Assembly: GCA_021852325.1 (NCBI GenBank)
Contig: JAJZNM010000017.1
Span: forward strand, 1 to 7,171
From: Pseudomonadota bacterium
Lineage (GTDB): Bacteria; Pseudomonadota; Gammaproteobacteria; JAKAQQ01
Direction: 5' to 3'
DNA length: 7,171 bases
Part shown: positions 5,174-7,171 of the stretch, in pieces
Numbering within the stretch: position 1 is the stretch's first letter
How the letters are laid out: every line of letters starts with the position of its first letter
Made by a program: the position numbers and the translations under genes
Notes under the pieces: model-generated
The model's database searches: none
Told to the model about the DNA's origin: nothing
Seen by the model: the letters and a program-made list of their open reading frames with translations, nothing else

Positions 5174-7171
5174 ATGAACCCATCCCGCCGTCTTCACTGG
5201 TCTCTAAAAGCCCTGGCCGGGTTGTTGACCCTGGTCGTGCTGGCCATCTTGCTCGGCCCGCTCCTCATTCCGACGGGCACGTTCGAACGCGAACTCATGC
5301 AATGGACACGCGCAAAAACAGGGCTCACCCTCAAGATTCAGGGGCCCGTCGAAGTGACGATCTTCCCGACCCTCGGATTGTCGCTCAACCGGGTCGCACT
5401 CATGAACCCCAAGGGGTTCCCGCAAAAGCCGCTCATCCGGATCCATCATGCATCAATCCGGGCGGCATTCCTGCCCCTCATGACGGGCACGATCAAGATC
5501 TCCGAAACCACACTCCGGGGAGTCCGGCTCACACTCCTCACGAACCGGCACGGGATCTCGAATGTATCGGGGCTCCTCCACGCACTGGGGAGCTCGAGTG
5601 CCCCGGCACGCCGGAACAGACATCCTCAGGCAACTCCATCTCCGAGTTCCAGCATGTTCACCCTCCAGACACTCGGACGCCTCGATCTGGAGCAGGTCGA
5701 TATCCGTTACCGGAACCTCGAAACCAGGACCCGGGAGAGCATCCACGGACTTGATCTCAAGGCCGGACCGATCGAGCGAGAGCATCCATTCCCGCTGTCG
5801 CTCCATCTGGTGATCCGCTCGAGCACTCCGAAGCTCGATCTCGCAGTCAGGCTCAAGACCGCCGTACTCTGGGCATCCCGGCGGGTCTTCCACCTGGAAC
5901 ACCCGGCTTTTCGGGCAACTTTCCTCGGCAGCCACTCGACCCCACTCGAGGCCCACGCCCCGAGCCTCGAGATCGCACTCAATCGCGACCGGATCGACCT
6001 CTCCGGGCTTGTGCTGGGCGGGGCTGGCATCCACGGTTCGCTGTCTTTGCAGGGCACGTTCGCTCCCACCCGATCGCGTGATCTCGGGGGCCGGATCAGT
6101 CTCAGCCTCGCCCGTCTCAGTCCCTGGCTCGGCCAGCGGATCGCCGATCTCCTGAGAGCCCCCAAGACCCACCCGGAACTCAACTTCGAAACCCGCTTCC
6201 ACTTGACCGGAACCCGGCTCGGCCTCACTGCGCTCGCCCTGACCCTCGGCAGCGAGAAAATCGCGGGGCAGCTCGACGCCAAACTCGGTGCTCCCCATCC
6301 CGACATCCAGGCGGCCTTCGTGGGCAATACGCTGTCCCTCGCGCCGGTGGCGGGGCGAGCGGCCTGGGGACGCACAACGTCATCACCGGTCACCGCAAGC
6401 AGGGCCGCAAAGCCATCCAGCTGGATGTGGCTCCATGAAGCCGATGGCGAGGTCTCACTCCGCCTCGCCGGACTCCGCTACGGCACCTTCATGCTCGAGC
6501 GGCTGAATGCCCAGGCCAAGCTCGAACACGGAACACTCACCCTGTACCCGGCCGAGGCCACCGGATTCGGGGGCGCGATCGCCCTCCGGGGCCGACTCAA
6601 GGCGGTTCACGGCATGCCGAGAATCCACCTCCACCTCAAGGCACAGCAACTCTCGCTGCAACAACTGTCCGCTCTACTCGGGAACGGGCACCCCGTCGCG
6701 CTGAGCGGGCGGCTCTCGACCGATCTCCGGGCCGGCTTCACAGGGCTTACCGAAGCCACCATCGGCAAGACCCTGGATGGCACAGGACAGGTCCAGGTTC
6801 TCCATGCCCTCTGGCGAGGGGTCGACCTGAGGCGCATCGTGGTGGCCGTCGAGGCGGCACTCCACGGACAGATACCGTCCAGGTGGCCTTCGGGCGGAAA
6901 GACCCGGATCGGGAAACTGGAGTCTGCATTCATCCTGAAGGGTGCGACGGCCACGATCAGCAAAGCCAGCCTGTCAACCATCGGGCTTGAGGCCACCGGG
7001 AGCGGGGCTATCAACTGGCTCGAGCCCCACCTCGATCTCCATCTCCTGCTACACCCGCTGGCCGGGAGCCAGCCGGGCGAGATCCCCTGGCCCCATGCCC
7101 TGACCCGGGTCGCGATCCCGGTCACGATTGAGGGTACCCCGAGTGCGCCCGAGGTCACACCGGACCTCCGG
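5174..7171 (+). CDS. AsmA family protein, 3' end outside window
   Basis: The frame stays open for 666 codons to the right edge. AsmA-family proteins are inner-membrane-anchored with a long periplasmic beta-rich part. They are linked to outer-membrane biogenesis and, for larger members, phospholipid transport between membranes. One membrane segment lies at about 11-32 (ALAGLLTLVVLAILLGPLLI). The N-terminal AsmA signature follows: IFPTLGLSLNRVALMNPKGF (63-82), then FLPLMTGTIKISETTLRGVRL. A Ser/Pro/Ala/Arg-rich linker lies near 137-157. The conserved C-terminal module appears as LDGTGQVQVLHALWRGVDL (534-552), the usual 'aLxGxgxlxlxdGxixGiDL' form. ATG 5174 is chosen because it directly precedes a positively charged membrane anchor; no Shine-Dalgarno site is visible. 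Which AsmA paralogue this is cannot be settled; size and domains fit classical AsmA best. Confidence 0.9.
   Translation, partial: MNPSRRLHWSLKALAGLLTLVVLAILLGPLLIPTGTFERELMQWTRAKTGLTLKIQGPVEVTIFPTLGLSLNRVALMNPKGFPQKPLIRIHHASIRAAFLPLMTGTIKISETTLRGVRLTLLTNRHGISNVSGLLHALGSSSAPARRNRHPQATPSPSSSMFTLQTLGRLDLEQVDIRYRNLETRTRESIHGLDLKAGPIEREHPFPLSLHLVIRSSTPKLDLAVRLKTAVLWASRRVFHLEHPAFRATFLGSHSTPLEAHAPSLEIALNRDRIDLSGLVLGGAGIHGSLSLQGTFAPTRSRDLGGRISLSLARLSPWLGQRIADLLRAPKTHPELNFETRFHLTGTRLGLTALALTLGSEKIAGQLDAKLGAPHPDIQAAFVGNTLSLAPVAGRAAWGRTTSSPVTASRAAKPSSWMWLHEADGEVSLRLAGLRYGTFMLERLNAQAKLEHGTLTLYPAEATGFGGAIALRGRLKAVHGMPRIHLHLKAQQLSLQQLSALLGNGHPVALSGRLSTDLRAGFTGLTEATIGKTLDGTGQVQVLHALWRGVDLRRIVVAVEAALHGQIPSRWPSGGKTRIGKLESAFILKGATATISKASLSTIGLEATGSGAINWLEPHLDLHLLLHPLAGSQPGEIPWPHALTRVAIPVTIEGTPSAPEVTPDLR

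Noticed and set aside
5152..5754. A 200-codon plus-strand frame starting one base after the tRNA CCA end
   Set aside because: It overlaps the AsmA-family gene in a different frame, and its product is rich in Pro, Arg, His and Gly with no domain. The frame starting at 5174 has a membrane anchor and clear AsmA motifs.
5453..6298. A 281-codon open frame on the minus strand inside the AsmA-family gene
   Set aside because: It is an in-register antisense shadow from codon bias; the product is a low-complexity acidic string without a known fold.

Overview
The window looks like chromosomal DNA of a GC-rich Gram-negative proteobacterium, most likely gammaproteobacterial or Acidithiobacillia-like. The main reason is a recognisable LolB, the outer-membrane lipoprotein receptor of beta- and gammaproteobacteria. 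An AsmA-family envelope protein and a proteobacterial type of periplasmic TPR protein next to lolB support this. A secreted, very acidic S53 peptidase (sedolisin type, a family that works at low pH) suggests an acidic habitat, but that is inference. I see no phage, transposon or CRISPR sequence.

Layout. Positions 1-2208 (minus strand, running off the left edge) encode an exported S53 peptidase: signal peptide, pro-kumamolisin propeptide, complete Ser-Glu-Asp catalytic domain, then tandem 94-residue bacterial Ig/cadherin-like repeats (Big_9 type), of which about two copies are visible. Positions 2209-2637 hold no gene; they carry a likely promoter and a long 5' leader for the peptidase. Positions 2638-3252 are lolB and 3259-4935 a TPR-repeat protein, both on the minus strand, six bases apart and almost certainly one operon. 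Positions 4936-5076 are a divergent promoter region. Positions 5077-5150 are tRNA-Gly(CCC) on the plus strand. From 5174 to the right edge runs an AsmA-family protein on the plus strand, starting only 23 bases after the tRNA CCA end.

How the genes fit together. The TPR protein, LolB and the AsmA-like protein all belong to cell-envelope biology: lipoprotein insertion into the outer membrane, a probable periplasmic scaffold, and inner-membrane-anchored AsmA proteins linked to lipid and outer-membrane homeostasis. The peptidase is an accessory secreted enzyme beside this conserved block. In many gammaproteobacteria ispE follows lolB; here it does not.

I did not find a clearly new biological system. 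The points most worth a second look are the repeat-bearing acidic peptidase, with an almost identical 125-bp core shared between repeat copies, its long leader, and the tRNA-asmA juxtaposition. Long open frames on the opposite strand of each gene are shadows caused by avoidance of TTA, CTA and TCA codons.
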